5,941 bases of DNA from CAZNDN01 sp964571815 (GCA_964571815.1 CAZNDN010000200.1:1-5941), one strand, 5' to 3'; shown: positions 1 through 4,723, counted from the first letter of the stretch. The notes: generated by a model from the letters alone, not told the origin. Numbers and translations: made by a program.

Positions 1-244
1 TTTCCAGGGTGGAAAGGCTGCCGGCCAGTTTCACCGGCTGCCAGGCGCACGGCGGACCGGGCTTCTGCACCACCAAGTCGGCTCCGGCCTGGGACATAGG
101 GCCTTTGAAGGCGCGTTCGACTGCACGGGAAATGGTCAGGATGCTGACGAGCAACGTCACGCACAGCCCCATCCCGAGGATGGACAGCAGCGCCCGGGTC
201 TTGCGGCGCGACAGTTCCCGCCAGGCGAGGTTTATCCATTTCAT
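1..244 (-). CDS. ABC transporter permease, MacB/FtsX type (N-terminal part only)
   Basis: The first 81 codons lie in the window; the rest runs off the left edge. The protein opens MKWINLAWRELSRRKTRALL, the usual start of MacB/FtsX-type permeases: a short amphipathic segment, a basic RRK stretch, then one membrane helix (about residues 19-40). The beginning of the periplasmic domain follows (FKGPMSQAGADLVVQ). Such permeases work with a separate ATPase and usually with a periplasmic adaptor and TolC, exporting substrates or envelope components by a mechanotransmission cycle. A TolC-family gene lies just upstream on the same strand, so a tripartite pump is likely; the substrate cannot be told. 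Start choice is uncertain: an in-frame ATG at 259 would add MIEWR, and neither start has a well-spaced SD. An in-frame TGA lies just upstream of 259. The ATPase is not in the window. Confidence 0.85.
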   Translation of the reverse strand, partial: MKWINLAWRELSRRKTRALLSILGMGLCVTLLVSILTISRAVERAFKGPMSQAGADLVVQKPGPPCAWQPVKLAGSLSTLE

Positions 245-268
245 TCTCCATTCAATCATCGGCGCACA

Positions 269-358
269 TCACTTTCGGTCGGCGAGACCGGAACCGAAAG
301 GGAAACCGCACGCAGCCCAGTGGCGATACCTGCGGTTGCTCTGTGTTTTTTTCATCAT
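269..358 (-). CDS. 29-codon ORF overlapping the TolC stop; possible leader peptide or adaptor-gene remnant
   Basis: This short ORF starts at an ATG that overlaps the stop of the TolC-like gene (ATGA), the typical arrangement of a translationally coupled gene, and ends with TGA ten bases before the ATG at 259. It reads MMKKTQSNRRYRHWAACGF, then a short GSGLADRK tail. The basic start followed by small hydrophobic residues resembles the beginning of a membrane-anchored protein such as an HlyD/MacA-type adaptor, but the reading frame closes after 29 codons. It could be a tiny real peptide, the remains of a deleted adaptor gene, or chance. No family can be assigned. Confidence 0.3.
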   Translation of the reverse strand: MMKKTQSNRRYRHWAACGFPFGSGLADRK

Positions 359-1749
359 TTCGTAAAGCCTCCGGTTGCCAGTTGAAGTTGGGCACAGGCA
401 ATCAGAAGCGCGCCGTATGCCTCGTCATAATTTGTCTGGGCTTCGAGCAACTCAGCCTGTGCGTCCAGCACTTCGCTGATCGTGCCCTTGCCCTGTTCGT
501 ATTTGATTTTCTCTATTCTCAGGCCCTCTTTTGCAGCCTCGATTCCCATTCGCGCGATTTCTATCCGCTCCCGTGCGGCATTTATGTTCAACACAACGGT
601 TTCTATTTCGGTCGCGATTCGCAGGCGCAGTGCATGCATGCGGTTCTGTTGAGCGTCCAGCATCGCCCGCTTTTCCTGCAGCCCGGCGCCGTTGCGTCCC
701 CCTTCAAACAGCGGCACCGACAGTGAAAGACCTGCCGAGCCTCCCGGTTCGTATTCTCCCGCCATATCGGTACGAATTCCGTATCCGGCTTGCGCCGAAA
801 TTGAAGGAGCGAAGGCACCACGGGCAATATCGACACGGCGTGCCTGGGCTTCGAGCAGCTCGTCTGCCGCCAGGTAATCCGCTCGTGCCCCAAGCGCATG
901 TTCGTAGAGGGAGTCCGGTATGCTGCGTGCATCGGGTGTATCGGCCGGCACGTGCGTTGCGAGTGGTCGTGCGCCAATGTCGACAACCATGGCCGCGGCA
1001 AGTTGCGTGCGATGGGTGGCGAGTTGATTGCGTACAACCAGCATTTGCTGGCGCACATCAGCCAGGCGCACGTTTGTCCGCAGAAGGTCAACCTGCGCCG
1101 CTTTTTTTGCTTCGATCATTGCCCTCACGCGTTGTTGGTGCGATTCCATGGCTTCGATGGACTGTTGTATCGAGAGGGTCCGTTTTTCAAGGTTACAAAT
1201 CGTGTAAAAAAGGCGGGACACGGCAAACGTCAACTCATTCCGTTGCCGCTGCGCATGATACTCCTGTGCCTTGTGTGCGTGCGAAGCCGCTCGCATGCCG
1301 TTAAAAGCGCGCCCTCCGCTGAACAGCGGCATTGCAAGGACGGCATCGGCGCGGCCAAGCTGATCGCTGAACACGCCGGCTTCACCTGTTTCGCGCGGCT
1401 GCAGAACGCGCCGGTTGTTGCCGTAGCGTTCGTATCCGCTTTCGATGCGCACCGAGGGAAGAAGCTTTGCGCGCGCCTGCTTGTAACGGGCATGTGCCGC
1501 GTGCAGTTCATCGGCGGCGGCCCGCACATCCGGATTGTTTTTCAGGGCGGCCGCGATGCATTCATCAAGAGACAGGCTGTCGGCATGGCGCTGCGTAACA
1601 CCGTAAGACGTGTCGGTCAGGTGTGCAGCCTGTTTTGTAGATTGCCCCGCGGCAAGCGGTTGCGCGCAGGTATCGGTTGGCCACAACAGCGGGCAGCCGC
1701 ACGCCAGCAAAATCAAAAGTGTAAAGCAAGTGGATTCAGGTTGTTTCAT
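355..1749 (-). CDS. TolC-family outer-membrane efflux protein
   Basis: The 464-residue protein is the outer-membrane channel of a tripartite efflux system. It has the two repeated OEP halves typical of TolC. The first opens near residue 58 with SLSLDECIAAALKNNPDVRAA and contains a PLFSGG turn. The second carries SVPLFEGGRNG and the long helical run ending in KYEQGKGTISEVLDAQAELL, the classic C-terminal helix signature. Length is normal. The N-terminus is hydrophobic; LLAC (14-17) could be a lipobox, as in many TolC homologues, or signal peptidase I could cut near residue 29. The start overlaps the stop of the cupin gene (ATGA) and the stop overlaps the start of a 29-codon ORF, so the genes are translated from one message. 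The ABC permease downstream is the likely partner. Family call is firm; substrate is unknown, though the metal-sensor genes upstream suggest metal or envelope stress. Confidence 0.95.
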   Translation of the reverse strand: MKQPESTCFTLLILLACGCPLLWPTDTCAQPLAAGQSTKQAAHLTDTSYGVTQRHADSLSLDECIAAALKNNPDVRAAADELHAAHARYKQARAKLLPSVRIESGYERYGNNRRVLQPRETGEAGVFSDQLGRADAVLAMPLFSGGRAFNGMRAASHAHKAQEYHAQRQRNELTFAVSRLFYTICNLEKRTLSIQQSIEAMESHQQRVRAMIEAKKAAQVDLLRTNVRLADVRQQMLVVRNQLATHRTQLAAAMVVDIGARPLATHVPADTPDARSIPDSLYEHALGARADYLAADELLEAQARRVDIARGAFAPSISAQAGYGIRTDMAGEYEPGGSAGLSLSVPLFEGGRNGAGLQEKRAMLDAQQNRMHALRLRIATEIETVVLNINAARERIEIARMGIEAAKEGLRIEKIKYEQGKGTISEVLDAQAELLEAQTNYDEAYGALLIACAQLQLATGGFTK

Positions 1750-2078
1750 GCGTCGCGTTCCTGCCGCGGCGAATCAACGGCATTGATCTGGACAGCCATG
1801 ATCCGGACTCCCTGCGCGGATTTCATCGCAACCGTCGCGGGGCTGATGATGACACAGTGGCCTTCCCCGGCCGAGGCAATCTGGTTGTCAACGGTTATTT
1901 CGGCCTCGCCGCTCACGACGGTAAAGATGACGTGCTGCTGCATGTCGCACGGGGGTATTTCGCCGCCGGGAGGCAGTTCAATAATGCGCGCTTTAAATGC
2001 ATCCGCCCGATAGAAAACATTTTTGTCCCGCTCGGTCACGGAATGCGCGGGTATGGTCTTGAGATCGAAGTGGTTCAT
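1746..2078 (-). CDS. Small single-domain cupin with altered metal ligands
   Basis: This 110-residue cytoplasmic-looking protein has no signal peptide and one cupin beta-barrel: PPGGEIPPCDMQQHVIFTVVSGE (in pieces, residues 36-58) is motif 1 and GHCVIISPATVAM (73-85) is motif 2. In a standard cupin motif 1 is HxH(x3-4)E and motif 2 is PxGxxH. Here the HxH positions align with C44 and M46, the Glu region with H49/V50, and the motif-2 His with M85. The site could have lost metal or bind a soft metal such as Cu(I); this is inference from alignment by eye. An AAGGA SD lies about 10 nt upstream of the ATG. The stop overlaps the TolC start, so the protein is co-produced with the efflux channel. Role unknown: sensor, chaperone or small enzyme. 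Confidence 0.85.
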   Translation of the reverse strand: MNHFDLKTIPAHSVTERDKNVFYRADAFKARIIELPPGGEIPPCDMQQHVIFTVVSGEAEITVDNQIASAGEGHCVIISPATVAMKSAQGVRIMAVQINAVDSPRQERDA

Positions 2079-2089
2079 GTGTTTTTTCC

Positions 2090-2251
2090 TTAACCTTTCA
2101 TCTTCTTAAGAATCGTCGCCCGTTGTTGCGGATTCAGAGAATCCTGCCTGCAATGCTTATTCCGTCGATCAGGCAAAGGACAGGCACACACTGCCTTCCT
2201 TCCAGTGTGTGCCTGCCACAATCCCGTGAGCGTATCGTTACCGCAACTCAT
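2090..2251 (-). CDS. Doubtful 53-codon ORF between the Cys-rich gene and the cupin
   Basis: An ATG lies 4 nt after the stop of the Cys-rich gene and opens a 53-codon frame ending in TAA, 11 nt before the cupin ATG. It has five Cys (at 3, 22, 24 and 34 among others if the start is right, with CAC at 22-24) and ends DSLNPQQRATILKKMKG. That tail looks coding-like and resembles the LTPEQ motif of Spy/CpxP proteins, so it might be a small gene or the end of a decayed one. Against this, there is no clear SD, and a perfect 13-bp hairpin and two smaller palindromes run through the frame. Treat as hypothetical; the stretch may simply be a structured intergenic region. Confidence 0.22.
   Translation of the reverse strand: MSCGNDTLTGLWQAHTGRKAVCACPLPDRRNKHCRQDSLNPQQRATILKKMKG
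2130..2144. other. Short palindrome upstream of the cupin gene
   Basis: GGATTC and GAATCC form a perfect 6-bp inverted repeat around a 3-nt centre (AGA). A second perfect palindrome, TTCTTAAGAA, lies at 2103-2112, about 25 bp upstream of the cupin ATG. Either could be an operator or a small RNA hairpin; function is unknown. Confidence 0.35.
2181..2215 (-). other. Strong hairpin (13-bp perfect stem, 9-nt loop)
   Basis: CAGGCACACACTG (2181-2193) and CAGTGTGTGCCTG (2203-2215) are perfect inverse complements around the loop CCTTCCTTC. Neither strand has a T-run after it, so it does not look like a normal intrinsic terminator. It lies between the Cys-rich gene and the cupin-TolC genes and could be an RNA processing or stabilising element that sets different levels for the two parts of the message. 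Confidence 0.7.
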
Positions 2252-2255
2252 GCAC

Positions 2256-2561
2256 TCAGTTGCGCCGACTACATCCGAAACCACGATGACCCGGACAGCC
2301 CTGACGAGCACCGCCGGAGTGGCATGCTTGCCGTTTATCGCACTGGCCGTCCTTGTCCTTGTCTGCATAATCAGCACAGCCGCTGCATTGAGCAGGACAA
2401 TCTGCACTTTTCGGGCATTGGACCTTATCGGCGTTTTCGCCCCCGGTTCGAGTTGCGGTTGTCGACTTCGCGTCACTGTCGTTTCCGGCATACGCCCGGG
2501 TGACATAAACAGTGCTTGCCGCCAGAACCGCGACGAACACAAACAGAATCAGCTTTTTCAT
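2256..2561 (-). CDS. Cys-rich exported mini-protein with a DxDxDG loop
   Basis: The 101-residue product starts with a clear signal peptide (MKKLILFVFVAVLAASTVYV, cut probably after AYA at 25). A polar Ser/Thr linker (26-46) follows, then a domain with eight Cys at 49, 55, 59, 62, 74, 80, 89 and 97. Within it, CSGCADY leads into D67-K-D69-K-D71-G72, a calcium-type loop like those of thrombospondin type 3 or dockerin repeats, closed by QCD. An even Cys count in an exported protein suggests disulfides, or a metal-binding role given the neighbours. The SD is exceptional: GAAAGGAGGTGAT, matching the 16S tail over 13 nt and ideally spaced, so high output is expected. The gene follows the CnrX-like gene by 65 nt. 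I do not recognise a named family; a frameshift at the C-terminus was considered but the sequence gives no need for one. Confidence 0.75.
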   Translation of the reverse strand: MKKLILFVFVAVLAASTVYVTRAYAGNDSDAKSTTATRTGGENADKVQCPKSADCPAQCSGCADYADKDKDGQCDKRQACHSGGARQGCPGHRGFGCSRRN

Positions 2562-2564
2562 CTT

Positions 2565-2578
2565 ATCACCTCCTTTCG
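2565..2578 (-). promoter_or_regulatory. Near-ideal ribosome binding site of the Cys-rich gene
   Basis: On the minus strand GAAAGGAGGTGAT lies just before the ATG at 2561, with 7 nt between GGAGG and ATG. It complements the 3' end of bacterial 16S rRNA almost completely. It fixes the start at 2561 and shows that this genome uses strong SD sites. Confidence 0.8.
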
Positions 2579-2626
2579 TGTAGAGTTTTTACGAACATGG
2601 TATCATTTTGCGGGTTGATTCATGGG

Positions 2627-3157
2627 TCACTCCCGAGATCCGGTTGGGGGCCGAAACCTTTCTCCCGGAGTCGAGTCCAGGCACCGCACGGCGTTTCCCG
2701 CGGGTGCGCATCCTGATCTTTGCCGTATCATCTGAAAGAACTTTTTCTGCTGCTCCGTGGTGAGGGCCTTCTTTTCCGCGAGCAGATGGGCGATCACCTG
2801 TTCCTGCATTTCCCGCTGGCCGGCCAGAATCGCTTCCTGTTGCGCCGTGATTGCTTCGCGGTCAGGCTGGTCGATCGCGAGAAGATCAATAAGGTCCGAG
2901 CGCAACGCACGCATTCGCCCGCACCTGGCGCGGGTAGAATCGTGAAAAGCACGCATGCGCGGTTCGATTTCCCGCCACTGCGCGTCGCTCAATCCGAGAC
3001 GGCGATGCAACGGGCACCATATCTCGCCGGTTCCGCATCGGGCGCCATGGCCGGGTAGTGCTTTTTGCTGAAGAGTACCCACAATCCATGTCCCCACAAA
3101 CGCCATATTCAAGGCAATGGACAGAATGATTAGCAGCGGTCGCATTTTATACCACAT
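2627..3157 (-). CDS. Membrane-anchored periplasmic metal-sensor protein (CnrX/ZraP-like, Metal_resist type)
   Basis: An uncleaved N-terminal membrane helix (about residues 6-27, LLIILSIALNMAFVGTW) anchors a helical periplasmic domain. That domain has two LTxxQ-like signatures, LGLSDAQW (54-61) and ALTTEQQKKFF (131-141), and a long amphipathic helix between them, as in the Spy/CpxP/CnrX/ZraP superfamily. Cys at 41, 48, 79, 150 and 159 could bind metal or form disulfides. In Cupriavidus metallidurans, CnrX senses Ni/Co and controls an anti-sigma/ECF sigma pair; here the gene directly follows an anti-sigma gene, which supports an analogous job. Start: ATG at 3157 has a GGGGG stretch about 9 nt upstream. 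A TTG at 3163 would overlap the anti-sigma stop, and ATG 3145 (MRPLLI) is also possible. The two genes are clearly coupled. The metal or stress sensed is not shown by the sequence. Confidence 0.8.
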   Translation of the reverse strand: MWYKMRPLLIILSIALNMAFVGTWIVGTLQQKALPGHGARCGTGEIWCPLHRRLGLSDAQWREIEPRMRAFHDSTRARCGRMRALRSDLIDLLAIDQPDREAITAQQEAILAGQREMQEQVIAHLLAEKKALTTEQQKKFFQMIRQRSGCAPAGNAVRCLDSTPGERFRPPTGSRE

Positions 3158-3159
3158 TG

Positions 3160-3660
3160 TCAACGCCCCCCATCATTGGTAATCGTCAGCGCCAGGTACG
3201 CATCGGCAATCGTTTCCGCGCCGGTTTCTCCAAACGGCTGAATCATGGATGTGACTACCGCGTCGGTTGTTTGAGCGGATGCGGCCGATAGGCTTTGCCG
3301 GTTTGAACGTGTGAGACTTTCGCCCATAAATATGCCCAGACCCAGAGTCAGACAGAACGTAACGGCTGCCGCAGCCCGCAATGGCAATGTGAGTTCCCGC
3401 CACCACAGCACCGGCTGAAACGCCGCGTGCGCCGCAGCAGCCTGCAATCGCACTTTTCTCATCACCGAATCGGCAAAGCCTTCAGGCAGCGGAGAAGGCG
3501 CAACCGCCCGGAGAAGATTGCGCACAGACGAAGACTCCTGAACGATACGGCTGCACTCAGGGCATCCGGCAAGATGATTTTCGATTTCACCGGCAAGCCG
3601 AACTCCCGACTCACCATCAAGCCAGGCAGCAATATTTTTCTGAATGTCCTTACAATGCAT
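3160..3660 (-). CDS. Anti-sigma factor with zinc-finger (zf-HC2) domain and one membrane helix
   Basis: The 166-residue protein has the ZAS zinc motif H29-x3-C33-x2-C36 (ENHLAGCPEC), preceded by C3, which marks zf-HC2 anti-sigma factors. This cytoplasmic domain (1-50) would hold an ECF sigma factor. A hydrophobic stretch at about 96-113 is the single membrane helix, and residues 114-166 form a short periplasmic tail that could receive a signal from the CnrX-like partner. The SD GGAG is 7 nt from the ATG. The likely sigma partner is at 4724-5260, separated by one small exported-protein gene, whereas such pairs are usually adjacent. The gene's stop sits a few bases before the sensor's start, so both are made together. 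Confidence 0.88.
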   Translation of the reverse strand: MHCKDIQKNIAAWLDGESGVRLAGEIENHLAGCPECSRIVQESSSVRNLLRAVAPSPLPEGFADSVMRKVRLQAAAAHAAFQPVLWWRELTLPLRAAAAVTFCLTLGLGIFMGESLTRSNRQSLSAASAQTTDAVVTSMIQPFGETGAETIADAYLALTITNDGGR

Positions 3661-3667
3661 AAATCTT

Positions 3668-3714
3668 CTCCGGAACGGCTGGTAAACGGAGGTGATAGCA
3701 GTCGCCCCCCTCCG
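3668..3714 (-). promoter_or_regulatory. Possible alternative-pairing leader in front of the anti-sigma gene
   Basis: In the minus-strand message three segments can pair in two ways. CGGAGG (3709-3714) can pair with CCTCCG (3687-3692), or the same CTCCG can pair with CGGAG (3668-3672), which is the gene's own SD. The middle segment sits in ATCACCTCC, identical to the anti-SD tail of 16S rRNA. One fold would leave the SD free and the other would hide it. The stems are only 5-6 bp, so this is a suggestion, not a demonstrated switch. Confidence 0.3.
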
Positions 3715-3768
3715 GTTTTTAATCTATCAGAATCGATAATCAGGCGGCACGGTTTAACAGCGTGTTGC

Positions 3769-4146
3769 CTAATGCCACATTCTTCCTCCACCGCACCCGT
3801 TACCCCGGAATGCATGGCACGAGCCATTCCCGTTATGGATACCGAGTTCTTTGGCGATCTTTTGTATTTCAACCTGAATATCGATAATCGCTTTTCTGAT
3901 GGTCGCAACAGTTTCCGGATTCGGATCGTCCTTCAACCATTCCTTCTTCAGCAGGGTTTGTTTGTCGATAAGCTTTTCCTGCAAACCTCTCGTTTTTGTG
4001 TTGAATTTCTCCATGGTTTCCGGCGAGACTGCCGCGCCCTGGTTCATTCCACTACCACCCCGACCGCAACACTGAGCAGTAGCATCTGAGAGCGCAAAAA
4101 GTGAGAACAGCACACCTATTACTGTAATAGTCATCAGGTTTTTCAT
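3769..4146 (-). CDS. Small exported Spy/ZraP-like protein with Cys/His-rich ends
   Basis: The 125-residue protein begins with a signal peptide (MKNLMTITVIGVLFSLFALS, probable cut after ATA at 24). The mature form starts QCCGRGG and then has a helical hairpin (about 42-102) with the spacing of Spy/CpxP/ZraP proteins, including the KDDPNPETVATI turn that joins the helices. The tail (103-125) is Gly-rich with C110, H111, C118 and H125, like the metal-binding ends of ZraP. Such proteins are periplasmic chaperones or metal buffers. The SD AAAGGA is about 6 nt from the ATG. The gene lies between the sigma and anti-sigma genes, so it probably belongs to the same regulon. Its upstream region carries a 144-bp transposon-like insertion that separates it from an apparent promoter and leader. 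Confidence 0.8.
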   Translation of the reverse strand: MKNLMTITVIGVLFSLFALSDATAQCCGRGGSGMNQGAAVSPETMEKFNTKTRGLQEKLIDKQTLLKKEWLKDDPNPETVATIRKAIIDIQVEIQKIAKELGIHNGNGSCHAFRGNGCGGGRMWH

Positions 4147-4175
4147 AAAATTCCTTTCTTGTCATTGCTTTGTTA

Positions 4176-4183
4176 AAAAGAAC
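4176..4183. repeat. Target-site duplication, left copy (AAAAGAAC)
   Basis: This 8-bp sequence directly borders the left inverted repeat of the insertion and is identical to the copy at 4328-4335. Eight base pairs is the duplication size made by IS66-family transposition. Confidence 0.85.
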
Positions 4184-4327
4184 GTAAGCGTTCACAGGGG
4201 GTGCAAAAGTGGCTAAATTTGCTCAAATTCGCCACTCGACAAAGTGTATCGACCGGCACGTTCAGGCCTGAATTGGCGTTTTCGCGCCGTTTTGGCCAAT
4301 CTTCACAAATGTGCTGTGAACGGTTAC
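4184..4327. mobile_element. 144-bp non-autonomous IS66-type element (MITE-like)
   Basis: The ends are GTAAGCGTTCACAG (4184-4197) and CTGTGAACGGTTAC (4314-4327), inverse complements with one mismatch in 14. An exact 8-bp direct repeat flanks the element on both sides. GTAA at the tip and an 8-bp duplication are recognised marks of IS66-family elements. There is no transposase or other credible ORF inside, so it would have to be moved by an enzyme encoded elsewhere. The interior is rich in symmetry: a hairpin GTGGC..AATTT / AAATT..GCCAC (4209-4235), a perfect 12-bp palindrome TTCAGGCCTGAA (4261-4272), and ATTGGC/GCCAAT (4272-4300). It sits 37 bp upstream of the Spy-like gene. The structure is seen directly; the IS66 assignment is from the end motif and duplication length. 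Confidence 0.82.
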
Positions 4328-4335
4328 AAAAGAAC
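4328..4335. repeat. Target-site duplication, right copy (AAAAGAAC)
   Basis: It is identical to 4176-4183 and directly borders the right inverted repeat. It is also the first 8 bases of the 55-nt sequence that is repeated across the assembly gap. Confidence 0.85.
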
Positions 4336-4382
4336 TATCGACTAATCAAATTACAGCGTAGCGCAATTTGATTCATTGTGGT
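4328..4382. repeat. 55-nt direct duplicate, copy 1 (left contig end)
   Basis: These 55 bases end exactly at the run of N and are identical to 4483-4537, which starts exactly after it. The sequence contains the inverted repeat AATCAAATT (4344-4352) / AATTTGATT (4365-4373). The exact placement points to an assembly overlap of one 55-base k-mer, not a biological tandem repeat. Confidence 0.9.
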
Positions 4383-4482
4383 NNNNNNNNNNNNNNNNNN
4401 NNNNNNNNNNNNNNNNNNNNNNNNNNNNNNNNNNNNNNNNNNNNNNNNNNNNNNNNNNNNNNNNNNNNNNNNNNNNNNNNNN
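4383..4482. other. Assembly gap (100 N)
   Basis: Exactly 100 N, the usual placeholder for a gap of unknown size. Because both flanks share 55 identical bases, the true distance may be zero or negative, meaning one copy of the 55-mer and no gap. Confidence 0.98.
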
Positions 4483-4489
4483 AAAAGAA

Positions 4490-4531
4490 CTATCGACTAA
4501 TCAAATTACAGCGTAGCGCAATTTGATTCAT
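4490..4531 (-). CDS. 13-codon leader ORF with strong SD
   Basis: The ORF reads MNQIALRCNLISR and stops at TAG. Upstream is the strong SD GGAAAGGAGGTG, with 12 nt between GGAGG and ATG, somewhat long. A candidate promoter sits just before it. Codons 2-11 lie inside the inverted repeat AATCAAATT (4499-4507) / AATTTGATT (4520-4528), so translation would open or close the hairpin, as in leader peptides that tune a downstream gene. If the gap is an artefact and the insertion is removed, its stop would be about 40 nt upstream of the Spy-like gene. No known family. Confidence 0.35.
   Translation of the reverse strand: MNQIALRCNLISR
4499..4528. other. Hairpin in the leader region
   Basis: AATCAAATT (4499-4507) and AATTTGATT (4520-4528) form a perfect 9-bp stem, and GCG/CGC inside the 12-nt centre can extend it with a bulge. 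The same hairpin appears in the duplicate copy at 4344-4373. It could be an operator or an RNA element of the leader; the AT-rich stem and lack of a clean T-run make a terminator less likely. Confidence 0.5.
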
Positions 4532-4543
4532 TGTGGTACAACA

Positions 4544-4568
4544 CCTCCTTTCCGTTATGCAGTATAGC
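4544..4568 (-). promoter_or_regulatory. Extended -10 promoter and SD of the leader/Spy-like transcript
   Basis: On the minus strand TGCTATACT (4560-4568) is an extended -10 box (TGn plus TATACT); the -35 region is weak. Transcription would start near 4554, followed at once by the SD AAGGAGG (4544-4550). The close order of promoter, SD and short ORF supports a real transcript running towards the Spy-like gene. Confidence 0.45.
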
Positions 4569-4607
4569 AATCCGCCCATGCCTGCTCTGGATTCAAATTC
4601 GATATCC

Positions 4608-4630
4608 GGGATTAATGAATTATTAATTCC
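4608..4630. promoter_or_regulatory. Operator-like inverted repeat upstream of the candidate promoter
   Basis: GGGATTAAT (4608-4616) and ATTAATTCC (4622-4630) are 9-bp arms with one mismatch around a 5-nt centre, 42 bp upstream of the -10 box. Position and symmetry suit a dimeric activator or repressor site; no regulator is identified. Confidence 0.35.
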
Positions 4631-4682
4631 ACGCGCATCGCCGCTGCATAGCTGAGGACGCCGGTTGTCCATTCCACTTTCC

Positions 4683-4702
4683 CCCTTTTACTTATTAAAG
4701 GG
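4683..4702 (-). terminator. Weak hairpin after the sigma-factor gene
   Basis: CCCTTT (4683-4688) and AAAGGG (4697-4702) form a 6-bp stem 22 nt past the sigma stop. There is no following T-run in the minus direction, so it is at best a poor terminator and readthrough into the leader region is possible. Confidence 0.2.
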
Positions 4703-4723
4703 ACGTGTAAAACAAAACCCCCG

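Larger units (their letters stand above)
4483..4537. repeat. 55-nt direct duplicate, copy 2 (right contig start)
   Basis: It is identical to 4328-4382 and begins with the target-site sequence AAAAGAAC immediately after the N run. In a continuous genome it is probably the same locus as copy 1. Confidence 0.9.

Noticed and set aside
343..1304. Several plus-strand ORFs and a 162-codon minus-strand ORF over the TolC gene
   Set aside because: All overlap the clear TolC-family frame and have low-complexity Arg/Pro/Cys composition typical of shadow frames.
898..2013. 371-codon plus-strand ORF
   Set aside because: It is antisense to the TolC and cupin genes, shows no family motif, is Cys/Arg/His-rich as expected from a GC-rich complement, and has no supporting SD.
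2252..2542. Longer minus-strand frame reading through the Cys-rich gene
   Set aside because: The frame with signal peptide, ordered Cys spacing and ideal SD is far better; only the 3' part after 2251 was kept as a doubtful ORF.
3687..3720. Plus-strand terminator (CGGAGG/CCTCCG followed by GTTTTT)
   Set aside because: It looks like a terminator only on the plus strand, where no gene precedes it; the pairing was considered for the minus-strand leader instead.
3427..4089. 220-codon plus-strand ORF across the anti-sigma and Spy-like genes
   Set aside because: Antisense to two supported genes, no motif, no SD.
4328..4537. 55-nt repeats as a CRISPR or biological tandem repeat
   Set aside because: Only two copies, placed exactly at the edges of a 100-N gap; an assembly overlap explains them.
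4532..4672. Upstream extension of the 13-codon ORF to a 60-codon protein
   Set aside because: The extension crosses the candidate promoter and SD and has no protein-like features.
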